64,000 nucleotides of DNA from Lepisosteus oculatus (GCF_040954835.1 NC_090698.1:6694501-6758500), one strand, 5' to 3'; shown: positions 13,601-24,603, counted from the first letter of the stretch. The notes: a model not told the origin generated them from the letters alone. Program-made: numbers and translations.

Positions 13601-14015
13601 CCTATCTCCACGATCGGGAGAGGAGTGGGGGAGTGAAAGAGACCACACACCTGTCTCAGGTGAGAGGAGAGAGGGCCGTCCCCCAGTGGCTATGCCAGAA
13701 TCCTCCCAGTGACTCATTGATGTATTGATCGGGGGTCAGCACTCACTGGTGGGTTACACCTTTGTCCTTTTCATGATGAGTTTGTCACTGATCCTCATGG
13801 GGTTGTGCGAACTCTGGAGAGGAATCCCTCCTTCCCTTCTTTCTCCTCACGTCCTTCTCGGTTTCTGCGGGGGGGTCTGGTGCAACTTTTGGGGAGGCAG
13901 GAGGGGAGACAGATTCTGGAGTAAACAGCCCCCAGCCCTCTCCTCTCTTGGCCTTGCATGGGGTATGGGGTGATGCGGCAGTGCAGGAAAATGCAGAAGA
14001 CAGAGTACAGCATAG
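10641..14015. other. Intergenic, no gene recognised
   Basis: Mixed sequence with a purine-rich part at 13,075-13,350. Open frames are short and lack family features. TGAGTCA/TGACTCA motifs occur at 10762, 11763 and 13710. Confidence 0.5.
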
Positions 14016-14019
14016 TGCT

Positions 14020-15200
14020 GTCTGTAGGCATTGCTGTGTGTGTCAAAGTGTGTGCACAGCAGTGTGTGGGTGATTCTGGTGTGTGTGTGTGCAAGCTGTG
14101 TGTGAAAGCCCTGTATTTTGTCCATCAGTCTGTGTATGAGCCGTGTGTGTAAACAGTGTAAACTATATACATCACTGTATGTAAGTGAGTGCAAGCTGTG
14201 TGTATAATTTATATGTGCAGGTGTAACGGAGCTTGTTCGGATACGGTGACGTCAGTGCCCTCCCTGCGCGTAGCAGGGACCTCCACTGCCTGGGCTGAGG
14301 GAGGTCTCCTTTAGCTCACCCGGCTGGTTCCCCGTTGCGTTACGCCGGAGACCCAGTTCGCGCCCCAGGTGCTGCAGGACGAAACAGGTGGCGGAGGGCA
14401 CGAGCCCATGCCGAACCGCGACGGTCACGCAAGTCTTGTGTGTACACTTGTGTATTTGTGTTATATGTGTGCAGTATGTACACCAGTGTGTGTATAAACT
14501 GCGTATGTGTAAGCCATGTGTAGGTACACCAGTGTGTGTGTACACCAATGTCTTTGTGTTAGGACCAATGTCTTTTGTGTGTACCAGTATGTGTGTAAAC
14601 TGTGTGTGTATTCCAGGGTGTGTGTGTAAACTGTGTGTATATACCAGTATATCTGTAAACTGTGTGTGTGTGCACTAGTTTGTGTGTACACTAGTGTGTG
14701 TACTCCAGTGTTTGTGTGTACAATAGTGTGTGTGAAGTGTGTGTGTGCACAAGTATGTGTGTGTAAACTGTGTGTACAGCAGTGTGTGTGTACACCCGTG
14801 TGTGTGAGTACTGTGTGTGTGTACACCAGTGTGTGTAAACTGTGTGTGTGTACACCAGTGTGTGTGCACCAGTCTGTGTGTACAGCAGTGTGTGTGTGTG
14901 TGTGTACCAGTGTAATGTGTAAACTGTGTGTGTGTACAGCAGTGTGTGTGCACCAGTGTGTGTGTACAGCAGTGTGTTTGTGTGTGCACCAGTGTGTGTG
15001 TAAACTGTGTGTGTACCAGTGTAATGTGTAAACTGTGTGTGTGTACAGCAGTGTGTGTGCACCAGTGTGTGTGTACAGTAGTGTGTGTGCGTGTACCAGT
15101 GTGTGTGTAAACTGTGTGTGTGTACAGCAATGTGTGTGTGCACCAGTCTGTGTGTACAGCAGTGTGTGTGTGTGTGTGCACCAGTGTGTGCGAGCGATGC
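14020..15200. repeat. GT-rich minisatellite
   Basis: An array of GTGTGTGTACACCAGTGTGT and GTGTGTAAACTGTGTGTGTA words, interrupted at 14,228-14,440 by a GC- and CpG-rich insert (separate entry). Lack of stops in the repeat produces misleading frames of 132 and 194 codons on opposite strands. Confidence 0.9.
14228..14440 (+). repeat. CpG-rich insert with tRNA-like head, probable SINE fragment
   Basis: This roughly 210-bp block differs sharply in composition from the GT repeat around it. Within it TTAGCTCACCCGGCTGG resembles a tRNA A box and, about 40 nt on, CAGTTCGCGCCCC resembles a B box. The stretch between them resembles tRNA-Ile in outline. The stems do not close into a convincing tRNA, so a tRNA-derived SINE or tRNA relic is more likely than a working gene. 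A TGACGTCA palindrome lies at its left end. Family not recognised. Confidence 0.4.
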
Positions 15201-15239
15201 ATGCCGCCCCTCCCCTGGGGCAGTAATGTCTTCAGTGTG

Positions 15240-16680
15240 GCACGCTCAGGCTGACTCACCCTCTGGAACTCTGGAATAAATATTTGCTAAAAAAGGAAAG
15301 GTAGCAATTAAACTTCTAATGCTGCTTCTCACATACTGCCCCCTCCCTTTCCTGTCGCTGACATACTCTCCCTCTCCCCCGTCCTCCCCTGTCCACTCTC
15401 CCTCCATCGCCCTCTCCCTTCCGAGAGGGGCCGGGGGCAGCGGGGGCAGCCGGGGCACGAGGGGGGTGCAGAGAGGCTGAAATCCAGGGTGGGGAGTCCT
15501 CTGACTCATCCCCAGAAAGGAGGTATGCGTGTGTGCGAGAGGGAGAGGGAGAGGGGGGACGGGGAAAGTCTGGGAGTAAAAGAAATGAAAAGTTCGAATG
15601 AAAGTGGCCGCGCTGGACAAGGCCGCCCTGGCGTGTGCTGAGTCACCTGCAGACGCCCACTTCCTGCGTGATGTGAGTCTTCGTGGGGGAGGGGGGTCGG
15701 CCGTCAGTGTGTCAGTGTGTGTGTGTGGGGGGGGGTGGGCATGTTTTTGTAATCCCTCCATTGGGACACTGGCCTCCTCGGCTTCTCTGAACTGAGAGGG
15801 AGGCAGCTAACTAAGCCCATACTGCAGCGCAGTGCGTTAATTCAACACAGACCCGAGTGTTGGGAAGACGCCGCTCCATCTTGCTCCTCCAGGTGCCGGT
15901 AACTGAAGGATCCAAGAGTCACGCGAAGCCGTTTGTTAAGGGATCGCTTAGAGGTAGTGAAGGGGTTTGTTGCAGACCCCTCTCCTCAGGTTCCACTGTG
16001 TTCCCCCAGGGGTCCTCGTATCACTGTTGCAAAGCCCGAGACTGACTGCGTGTGTGGCATTGCTTTGCTCATTGCTTGGATACAGCCTTCCCACCTAGAG
16101 CTGTGCTAGTGGCACACTGGCCTAAAATAGGAGTCGGTGAGCCTGAGTCATGTCGTTTTTTCCGAAAGCGACTGGGATGCCTTGAGTGGTGGCGCACAGC
16201 TGGCCACGAGCCGGTAAGCTTGGCAGGGGTGCCCTTGGCTCGCCACGCGCCAGCGCCCCCCTGTGGCTGGCGGGGGCATCTGCGAGCTGACTCTCTGGCA
16301 GCGAGAGTTGCCTCTGTCCTCCATCTGACGGCCTTAGCAGTGCTGTGGGTGACATGGGGCTCACAAGGTGACAAAGCAGGGGACTGTGCAGTACGAGAGC
16401 TGGAAATGAAAGATTGTACGTTCCACAGTGGGGCGTAACATTCTATGGCCTTGTTCTCACAGACTCCTAGAGCAGAAAAACAACAGAAACGAAACCCACC
16501 CTGAAACTGGGTTCGCACTGTCCCCCTTCTCTCAGTGACCGACTTGTTTTCGTGTGATCTTCTCTATTCTCATGCAGGTTTTGACTTCACAGCTCTCTCC
16601 ACCCTTCTGCACTTTGCACTTCCTGAGTGGCCTCTCCTGCCTCCTCCCCTCTCCCAGCTTCGTCTCTTCTGTGCTCTTTA
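15240..16680. other. GC-rich intergenic stretch with AP-1-type motifs
   Basis: TGACTCA/TGAGTCA occurs at 15252, 15502, 15639 and 16144, that is, four times in about 900 bp. The sequence is GC-richer than its surroundings. Open frames at 15,598-15,795 and 16,052-16,438 lack recognisable domains. It could be an enhancer or an unrecognised repeat (16,120-16,440 has a SINE-like look, but I see no second copy here). Confidence 0.35.
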
Positions 16681-16705
16681 ATCTTTGCTGTCTGCCCTGT
16701 CTTTC

Positions 16706-16795
16706 TCACACCTGAAGAAGCCTTCGCAGCCGAAACGTTGTGTTTTCTCTCTTCTCTTTTCAGCCTGGAATAAACCTTTACTTTTTCCCTTGCAG
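16706..16795 (+). mobile_element. Penelope-like element tail fragment (tentative)
   Basis: The stretch reads CTGAAGA (16712-16718), a short stem-loop, GAAACGTTGTG, a pyrimidine run and GGAATAAACC. I associate this arrangement with 3' or terminal parts of fish Penelope-like elements. A second copy lies on the - strand at 36,066-36,155. No reverse transcriptase is present. The family name comes from memory and needs a repeat-library check. Confidence 0.4.
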
Positions 16796-17049
16796 ACTAC
16801 GCATGAGGACGCAGCCCCCCACCTGAACTACTATAGACTCTTACTATTTATTTTGCAACGTGTGGTAGAACGTGTGGTATTGCCTGTCTTTCTGGGTCGT
16901 CTGTTGTATTGTGCATGTCCTGAGAGTAAGAATTCCAATGTACATGTACATACGGCAGGAAACGCCACTCTTCTGCAAGAGGGATATTGTTACTGTAGAA
17001 GAGGTGCCTGGGGAAAGACGTGAATGGCCCATCAGAGAAAGTGAGTCTC

Positions 17050-17365
17050 TTTAGCTTTGAACAGAGAGGATTAAATGGTGAAGGGTTTGGGTTTACAAAA
17101 TCCTTAAAGGTTATTGACCTTATTAAAGTCAATCAAGAGGATGTTTTAAAGAGCAACAATACAAGGAACCAGGGATGCAAGTGGGCATTATGTTTAGGAG
17201 CATTCAAGACAGAAGACGGGAGACACTTCTTTACACAGAGACTGGTATGGGTATGGAACTAAATGCCTAGAGCCTCCTTCAAGAAGTTGTTTTTGGGATC
17301 TTAGCTCATTAACCTACTAGCAAATGAGCAAGACAGGCTGAAAGGCATCTCTTGTTTGTAAATAT
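17050..17365 (+). repeat. Dispersed repeat, 'TTCTTTACACAGAG' family, forward copy
   Basis: Contains the ordered words AGACGGGAGACACTTC, TTTACACAGAG, TCAAGAAGTTGTTTTTGG and GGCTGAAAGGCATCTC. The same words appear reverse-complemented at 19,950-20,096, 20,960-21,245, 42,810-42,995 and 48,360-48,560, so this is a multi-copy family seen here in forward orientation. It resembles the 3' end of a non-LTR element common in fish. I cannot assign a clade. Confidence 0.6.
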
Positions 17366-18034
17366 TATACTTTCATTCTAGAGGTACAGGAAAAGAAATG
17401 GCATAGAGAGCCCTTAGGAGACTGGAGAGTGTGCTGGAGAGGCTGCCCCGGAGAAGGCAGAGCAGTCCTGAGTGCCAGGGCCAGCTGAAAGGTTCAGGAG
17501 CCATCTGACGCTCTGAACAGACAGACAGTAGGCAGGAGAGACAGAGAGCTGCCGAGGGAAAAGGTCACAGACGGAGAAATGAAAGGGGGAGAGACTAAGA
17601 TAACAAATAAAGAGAATGGTCAGTCTTAGAAAAGAGAGTGAGAGAGCCAGAGAGCTTGGGAGCCAGCGAGAGAGAGATGAAGTCAGCGTTTTCAGCACTG
17701 ACAGCAGGTTTACAGGAAGGCCTGTCTGGAAGCACAACAGTCAGAGGAAGTGGTCCAGCACAACATCCTGTCTGTGTTTGTGTAATACGGACAGCATCGA
17801 CTTTGTGTGGAGAAAAGATTATTGGATCTCTGTCTGCACTGTGTGTGGCAGTATTGTAGTTAAGCAGTGTTGACTGTGTGTGAACGTAGTAGTGTTGTCT
17901 GTGTGTGAGTGGATCAGTGTTGTCTGTGTGTGTGAGTGGATCAGTGTTGAACACTTTCTACTGTTCACTCTCTAGCATCTGCTTTATGTGATTTGATCTT
18001 AAAGGAAAAACATGAATAATTATAGCAACCAAAA

Positions 18035-19260
18035 GTATTGTAACGTGGTTGTGTCAGTGTACTTGTCTCTACATGGACTGTAAGAGTCTAGAGCCCTGTG
18101 ACTGGGCTGTGTCAGTGTGCTGAACTCCACAGGGACTGTAAGAGTCTAGAGCCCTGTGACTGGGCTGTGTCAGTGTACTGAACTCCACAGGGACTGTAAG
18201 AGTCTAGAGCCCTGTGACTGGGCTGTGTCAGTGTGCTGGACTCCACAGGGACTGTAAGAGTCTAGAGCCCTGTGACTGGGCTGTGTCAGTGTACTGAACT
18301 CCACAGGGACTGTAAGAGTCTAGAGCCCTGTGACTGGGCTGTGTCAGTGTACTTGTCTCTACATGGACACTGAGAGTCTAGAGCCCTGTGACTGGGCTGT
18401 GTCAGTGTACTGGACTCCACAGGGACTGTAAGAGTCTAGAGCCCTGTGACTGGGCTGTGTCAGTGTACTGGACTCCACAGGGACTGTAAGAGTCTAGAGC
18501 CCTGTGACTGGGCTGTGTCAGTGTACTGGACTCCACAGGGACTGTAAGAGTCTAGAGCCCTGTGACTGGGCTGTGTCAGTGTACTGAACTCCACAGGGAC
18601 TGTAAGAGTCTAGAGCCCTGTGACTGGGCTGTGTCAGTGTACTGAACTCCACAGGGACTGTAAGAGTCTAGAGCCCTGTGACTGGGCTGTGTCAGTGTAC
18701 TGAACTCCACAGGGACGGTAAGAGTCTAGAGCCCTGTGACTGGGCTTTGTCAGTGTGCTGGACTCTACATGGACTGTAAGAGTCTAGAGCCCTGTGACTG
18801 GGCTGTGTCAGTGTACTGGACTCCACAGGGACTGTGAGAGTCTAGAGCCCTGTGACTGGGCTTTGTCAGTGTGCTGGACTCTACATGGACTGTAAGAGTC
18901 TAGAGCCCTGTGACTGGGCTGTGTCAGTGTGCTGGACTCCACAGGGACTCTAAGAGTCTAGAGCCCTGTGACTGGGCTGTGTCAGTGTACCGGACTCTAC
19001 AGGGACTGTAAGAGTCTAGAGCCCTGTGACTGGGCTGTGTCAGTGTACTGGACTCCACAGGGACTGTAAGAGTCTAGAGCCCTGTGACTGGGCTGTGTCA
19101 GTGTACTGGACTCCACAGGGACTGTAAGAGTCTAGAGCCCTGTGACTGGGCTGTGTCAGTGTCCTGTACTCTATATGGACTCCAAGAGACTAGAGTACTG
19201 GACTTCACTGTATGGTACAAATCTAGAGCTCTGTTACTGGCCTGTGTCAGTGTATTGTTC
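18035..19260. repeat. 58-bp minisatellite, about 20 copies
   Basis: The unit starts ACTGTAAGAGTCTAGAGCCC and continues TGTGACTGGGCTGTGTCAGT. Spacing between copies is 58 bp (e.g. 18077 to 18135). Copies are highly similar in the centre and decay towards 19,200, where the last units diverge. No transcript or protein is suggested. Confidence 0.95.
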
Positions 19261-19499
19261 TCCACATTGATAATACGCAGATAGTCCTGTGACTGGGCTG
19301 GTTTCTTTTAGCTCCTGTTTGTTCATGGTGTTGTATCTATGGAGTATTAATCTGTGTATGGTCTGCCCTTAGTGTTTTTCCAGGACTGTATATACTGTGT
19401 GTGGTCTGTGATGTCTGGTTGTGTTGTGGTGATGAGGATACAAAAAGGGGGAAAGAGACAAAGAGGAAGATTAAAAATTGCTACTGTCTTGTTTCTGTT

Positions 19500-19945
19500 T
19501 ATAAAGGAAAACTGGTTTCCTTTCACAAACCTCCTTTCCCTCCTTCTCTCCCTCTTTATCTCTGTCTTTCTCCCTCTCCCACTCTCTGTGTGTTTCCATT
19601 TCTGCCACCCACCAGATTCCTCTGTCTGTCCTCTCCTCCTCTCATTCCCCTCTTCGCTTTCCCTCCATCTTCCTCCTCTCTTCTCTGCCTCCTGTCTCTC
19701 CCCGTTGCTCGGTCACTCAAATGCCAGACCCCCCCCCCCCCTCCCCTCTCTATTTTCTTGAATTTCTCATTTCCTGTTTTGGGTGTGTGTCCAATCCCTT
19801 GTTCGTCTGCCCAATACACATCAAACGCTCATCAGTCCGAGGGAGAGGGTAGAATGCATGAAAAAGAAAGAGGGGGTGGAGGAATGAGAGATGGAGGAAG
19901 AGGGAGAGAGAAAGAGAAAAGAGAAAGAGGGAGAGAAAGGTTGCA
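19500..19945. repeat. Polypyrimidine tract followed by polypurine tract
   Basis: The + strand is mostly C/T from 19,500 to 19,760 and mostly A/G from 19,845 to 19,945. This arrangement can fold back on itself or form triplex DNA. A C12 run lies near 19,729-19,742. Open frames on both strands are low-complexity Ser/Pro/Leu or Arg/Glu shadows. Confidence 0.7.
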
Positions 19946-19949
19946 GACG

Positions 19950-20096
19950 ATAGGCGCCCCATTTGGCCCATCTTACTTGTTTGGTTGCTAGCAGCTTATC
20001 AAACTGCAAATCTCATCCAGCTGTTTCTTGAAAGTTCGCAGGGAGCATTCTTTCACAACATGGCTGGCTAATTTGTTCCAGATACCCGCTAGAAGC
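19950..20096 (-). repeat. Dispersed repeat, 'TTCTTTACACAGAG' family, reverse copy
   Basis: Shows CATTTGGCCCATCTTAC, CTCATCCAGCTGTTTCTTGA and ATTTGTTCCAGATACCC in the order expected for a reverse-complemented member of the family seen forward at 17,050-17,365. Confidence 0.6.
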
Positions 20097-20097
20097 T

Positions 20098-20560
20098 AAA
20101 CAAGGATGGGTCTAACCAGGACTGGGATGGGGGACCTGTAGGGGAAAACTGTGTTGCTGCTGCGCGTGGTGTTAGTGGACCAGTAGGTGGTGATATTTCC
20201 CTCTTTCCCAGAATCTCCCAGCTGAAGCCACTGTAATGGCTGGGTGCACTGGACTATGCTGAATAAGGCTTTGTCCTTCAGGTGAGATGTTAAACCAAGG
20301 TCCTGGCTGCTTGATCTTAAAAGATCCCCTGACACTGTAAGAGTAGTGGTGTCATTCCCAGTGTCCTGGCTAAAGTCCACTCTTGACACGAGTAATGTCA
20401 ACTGGTGAAGCAGTTCCTCACGCCTCCCTCTGATCGGCTGTATAGTGGGTCTGGTGGTGCAGAACGGCCGCTCTGTCTCACTCTGCCTCAGCAATACATG
20501 ACTGGTGAATTTGTCGGGGTAAAAAAACACTACAGAAATGCAGTTCATTCATTTGAGCAA
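20098..20560 (+). mobile_element. 5S-rRNA-headed SINE (SINE3-like), diverged, + strand
   Basis: Opens with GCTAAACAAGGATGGGTCTA then ACCAGGACTGGGATGGGGGA, which tracks the internal promoter region of 5S rRNA. The body word TGTTAGTGGACCAGTAGG and the later TAAGAGTAGTGGTGTCATTC align with the reverse complement of the better copies at 31,538-32,107 and 43,333-43,880. It is older and more diverged than those. The 5S-like part is a transposon head and not a 5S gene. Confidence 0.6.
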
Positions 20561-20959
20561 TTACTCTGTTGAAAGAATCCACTTCCATCCGCTTGCTTCA
20601 TATTTCAAGATGGTGAACTTGTAGGCCAGTCCCTGGGGTGGACCTGTTCACAACCTTTGAGGATTATTTCATATTAAAATCACGTCCCCTTGCAGACGTG
20701 TCTGTCGAATACTGAAAAGATACAGTTCCAGGTCCTGTAAGCCAGTTGGGTGATATACCAACAAACCAAGAACTGCTCTAGTTAATTTTCTTCTCAGGGC
20801 GACAACGTCTTTTTAACAGTATAGTGACCCATGTGGTGCACGAGTCTCTAAATCAGATATTAAAAAGAAATTGCATACTTTCAGCATTACAGTCCTTGAC
20901 TGTAGCCTCAACAGCTTTCAGCTCTGAGGCATCTTGATGGCCTTTTGAGCTACTGAATA

Positions 20960-21245
20960 ATTACAACAATTTCCAAGCGAGGGGAGGCCTTTCAGCCCAT
21001 TTAGGTCATTGGGACTTGAGTAGACTCATCTGAGGATCTCATCCAACTGGCTTCCTGAAAGGATCAATGGCATCGGTAGCTTGTTCCAGACACCCACAAC
21101 TCTTTGTGTATAGAGGGACCTGCTTTTCTGAAGTGGCTCTTGATACATAGTAAATGGGCGTTATAGATATATTATAGAAGAGAGTGGAAAAATCAGTCAC
21201 AGAACCCATGTGATGCGTCCGACTATCTGTGCCTAGGCAGTTCAC
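20960..21245 (-). repeat. Dispersed repeat, 'TTCTTTACACAGAG' family, reverse copy
   Basis: Contains GAGGCCTTTCAGCCCATTTA, ATCTCATCCAACTGGCTTCC, TAGCTTGTTCCAGACACCCA and CAACTCTTTGTGTATAGAGG. This is the best-preserved reverse copy of the family in the window. Confidence 0.65.
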
Positions 21246-22905
21246 TTAACCTACAGGTTTACCAAAATCCCCCCAGACGGTGTTTTTCACGAAACTTTTA
21301 TAATCCTCGATAATGAACTTGTCAGATTTTCCCTCCCGCTGGGCTCCGGGAATGGGAGTTGTTTTGTTTCTAATTTTGAAGGGATTATACAGTTCTGCGT
21401 TCTTTTATATTATTATTCGAATACGTTTCCTGATGCCACGAATCCGGCCCTAACGACGCGGCGGAGCCAGCTTGGCCGGGAGATGAAGGCGGCCGGCAGG
21501 GAGTCGGCAGCAGGAGCTCGATGTTCTCACCCCTGTAAAACCCAGACCAGCGGGCACACCTCCCTGCGGTGACCGTCCAGCGCCAGGTGCTCCCCGCCCC
21601 CGCGGGAAGACCGCTGCGTACCCCAGGAAAGCAGAAGGAATTTCCCCGCAGCTCCTAAACCCGGAGTGACCCCTCCTGAAGTCATCAGTTTCTGAGCAGT
21701 TGGCGCAGTTTCATTTTGCCCACTTAAGAAGGTAATTTGTCCGATTACACAGTTGAGAAACAATTTGACATGAAAATGCCAGCGCCCCGTAGCTCTCAAA
21801 TAATCCCAACTGGCAGCTGCTGACTTAATTGATTCTTGCGTTGGGCAAAATGCACGTGTTTGCAGTGTCGGTGATTTGAGGTTGAATTTTAGGACCTGCT
21901 GGGCTGTGGCTGCCCGGCTCCACAGATGCAGAATCCCATCTCTCACCGCTCCTCTGAAACTGACCCTGACCCCTGACTCAGACAGTGCATTCGTGTGACA
22001 CCAGCTCTAAGCAGTTAGCAGAAGGAGGAGTTTGCGTGCTGCTAGTTTGCTGATCACTGGCTGGACCTGTTTAGTTCCATGCGTGTCGTCCATTTCAGGT
22101 GCGAATTAATCAACCTTCCTGGAAATTGCTGGCGTTTGGCCTCCTCAGGAGCAACGCTGTCCAAACCGACAGCAGCTGTGCACAGGGCAGGTAGGCAGAG
22201 TGAGGCAGGGCCGAGTTCCTCTGAAGGCCCGCCTCGGAGAGCTATAACCTTCACGCTGCTGGGCTCTCAATCTCACGTGTCAACTCTGGCATGCGAGGGC
22301 TTGGGCTGGTTTCGATCAGGCTGTCCTCGGGGGAGCTCTGTTCGTTTCTCTCCCCGATCAGGAGTGCTGTCGCTCTCTCATTAGTGGGGGGCTCCTCGGC
22401 CAGTGCTCTGAGCAGAGGCAGCTGTGTCCTCGCAGGGGGTGAAAACACTTCCCACAGATATGTAAACATATCCCTCTGTTCAGTATAAACACCGCCCCTC
22501 TCTCCCCCTCGCTCCCTCTGGTTCAGGGCGGTACAGCAGCACGAGAGGGATGCTTGCCGAGTGGTGTGAAGGCCCCCTGGCGTGATTCACGGGTCAGTGC
22601 TGAGGTGTGCTGTATTTGGGATCAGCATTCATTTTCTCGATGGCTCGTCTGAATCTTCTTGGGCAGATTTGGGCTCATGGCCTGTGAGCCACACACTGCA
22701 TGGCCACCCGCTCCTTCTTCTGCTCCATGTGAACCCCAAGGCGTCAGTGACAGAGGTTCGTGTCCTCCCATCATAGAGAAGACAGAGGCAGCTGTCACTG
22801 ACTAAAGTGTCCTTGCCAGGCACGGGGGGCACCACTGCCAATTCACATTGTTCTCATTTTAGCAGCATGAGGCCAGTTGTGCACCATTGCATGGGGTGAT
22901 AGACA
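21246..22905. other. Intergenic, no gene recognised
   Basis: GC-rich in places, with CpGs near 21,450-21,620. No open frame has a recognisable domain. One AP-1-type TGACTCA at 21974. Confidence 0.5.
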
Positions 22906-22914
22906 CCGCCCAGA

Positions 22915-23960
22915 CTGGTCCAGTGATCTCTGGACTGTAGGGTTACAGTATGACACAGACTGGACCAGTGATCTCTGGACTGTAGGGCTACAATATGACA
23001 CAGACTGGACCAGTGATCTCTGGACTGTAGGGTTACAGTATGACACAGACTGGACCAGTGATCTCTGGACTGTAGGGTTACAGTATGACACAGACTGGAC
23101 CAGTGATCTCTGGACTGTAGGGTTACAATAGGACACAGACTGGACCAGTGATCTCTGGACTGTAGGGCTACAATATGACACAGACTGGACCAGTGATCTC
23201 TGGACTGTAGGGCTACAATATGACACAGACTGGACCAGTGATCTCTGGACTGTAGGGCTACAATAGGACACAGACTGGACCAGTGATCTCTGGACTGTAG
23301 GGCTACAATAGGACACAGACTGGACCAGTGATCTCTGGACTGTAGGGCTACAATATGACACAGACTGGACCAGTGATCTCTGGACTGTAGGGTTACAATA
23401 GGACACAGACTGGACCAGTGATCTCTGGACTGTAGGGTTACAGTATGACACAGACTGGACCAGTGATCTCTGGACTGTAGGGTTACAATAGGACACAGAC
23501 TGGACCAGTGATCTCTGGACTGTAGGGTTACAATATGACACAGACTGGACCAGTGATCTCTGGACTGTAGGGTCACAATATGACACAGACTGGACCAGTG
23601 ATCACTGGACTGTAGGGTTACAATAGGACACAGACTGGACCAGTGATCTCTGGACTGTAGGGTTACAGTATGACACAGACTGGACCAGTGATCTCTGGAC
23701 TGTAGGGTTACAATAGGACACAGACCGGACCAGTGATCTCTGGACTGTAGGGCTACAATATGACACAGACTGGACCAGTGATCTCTGGACTGTAGGGCTA
23801 CAATATGACACAGACTGGACCAGTGATCTCTGGACTGTAGGGCTACAATATGACACAGACTGGACCAGTGATCTCTGGACTGTAGGGTTACAGTATGACA
23901 CAGACTGGACCAGTGATCTCTGGACTGTAGGGTTACAATATGACAGACCACTCAGGTCCA
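22915..23960. repeat. 45-bp minisatellite, about 23 copies
   Basis: The unit CAGTGATCTCTGGACTGTAG plus GGTTACAGTATGACACAGAC plus TGGAC is exactly 45 bp and repeats with small substitutions (GGTTA/GGCTA, TATGAC/TAGGAC). Because 45 is a multiple of three and the unit lacks stops in two - strand frames, it gives frames of 247 and 365 codons that encode a 15-residue repeat. I read these as artefacts. Confidence 0.95.
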
Positions 23961-24313
23961 GACAGGACCAATGATCTCTGGACTATTCGACCCATATTTG
24001 GCATACTGTATAGTATGTGTACACCACACAACACAATTATGTAGTGCAAACCCACAGGAATAGCAGGCTGTCTTGAGTAGAGTATGGCTTCTTTTTGAAC
24101 ACTGTAATTAAAGGTCACATAGTGTCAGTTTCAGAAATGAAAAACCTTTATCTTAGCATGAAGTATGTCCACATTGTGCCTTAAGCGTTCTGTTTTATAA
24201 TACAGTACTTTGGAAATGTCCCAGACATAACAGACACAGGAGTTACAATACATGTGTGTTATGAGCATTAGAACTGGATTCAAAGCCACCACTAGTGACT
24301 TCTACTCTTATAG

Positions 24314-24600
24314 CACTTGTGAGTGTTGCTGATGCAGCTCAGTGCGGGTGAGAAGAAGCCAAGCTTGTCATTCAGCATCTTGCATCACGCTGATCAGAGT
24401 CTCCAGTAGCCTGAGCCCAGCAGCTCCAGGTAAACTGCGCAGGAGCAGTCAGTGTGTGGTGATGCAGTAGCTCCTCCACCCCATTCGCCCCCCAGTCTCA
24501 CTGACTCGCTGTCATGAACTGCAGGTGCTCCTCTCTACACAGCCTCAGAGCTGAAAGGCTACCATGTGTCCTACAAACCACACATCTGCTGGGATTAACT
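24314..24600. repeat. 287-bp near-identical dispersed block, copy 1
   Basis: Matches 44783-45069 over 287 bp without gaps. I count two substitutions, both close to the right end. The sequence further left (about 24,250-24,313) is also related to that left of copy 2 but strongly diverged. The right edge abuts a SINE tail at 24,604. No protein or RNA family recognised. The small frame on the - strand has no domain. Confidence 0.85.
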
Positions 24601-24603
24601 AAG

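Noticed and set aside
14633-15259. Overlapping frames of 132-194 codons on both strands, Cys/Val- or His/Thr-rich
   Set aside because: GT-repeat translation; the same sequence is open on both strands, which is expected for (TGTGTG) tracts.
15598-16438. Possible first exon or small genes near the AP-1 cluster
   Set aside because: GC-rich open frames on both strands without family features; a GTGAGT after 15,670 is not followed by any credible next exon.
22843-23951. Frames of 365 and 247 codons on the - strand
   Set aside because: They are the 45-bp minisatellite read in two frames at once. No start context, splice site or domain supports a protein.
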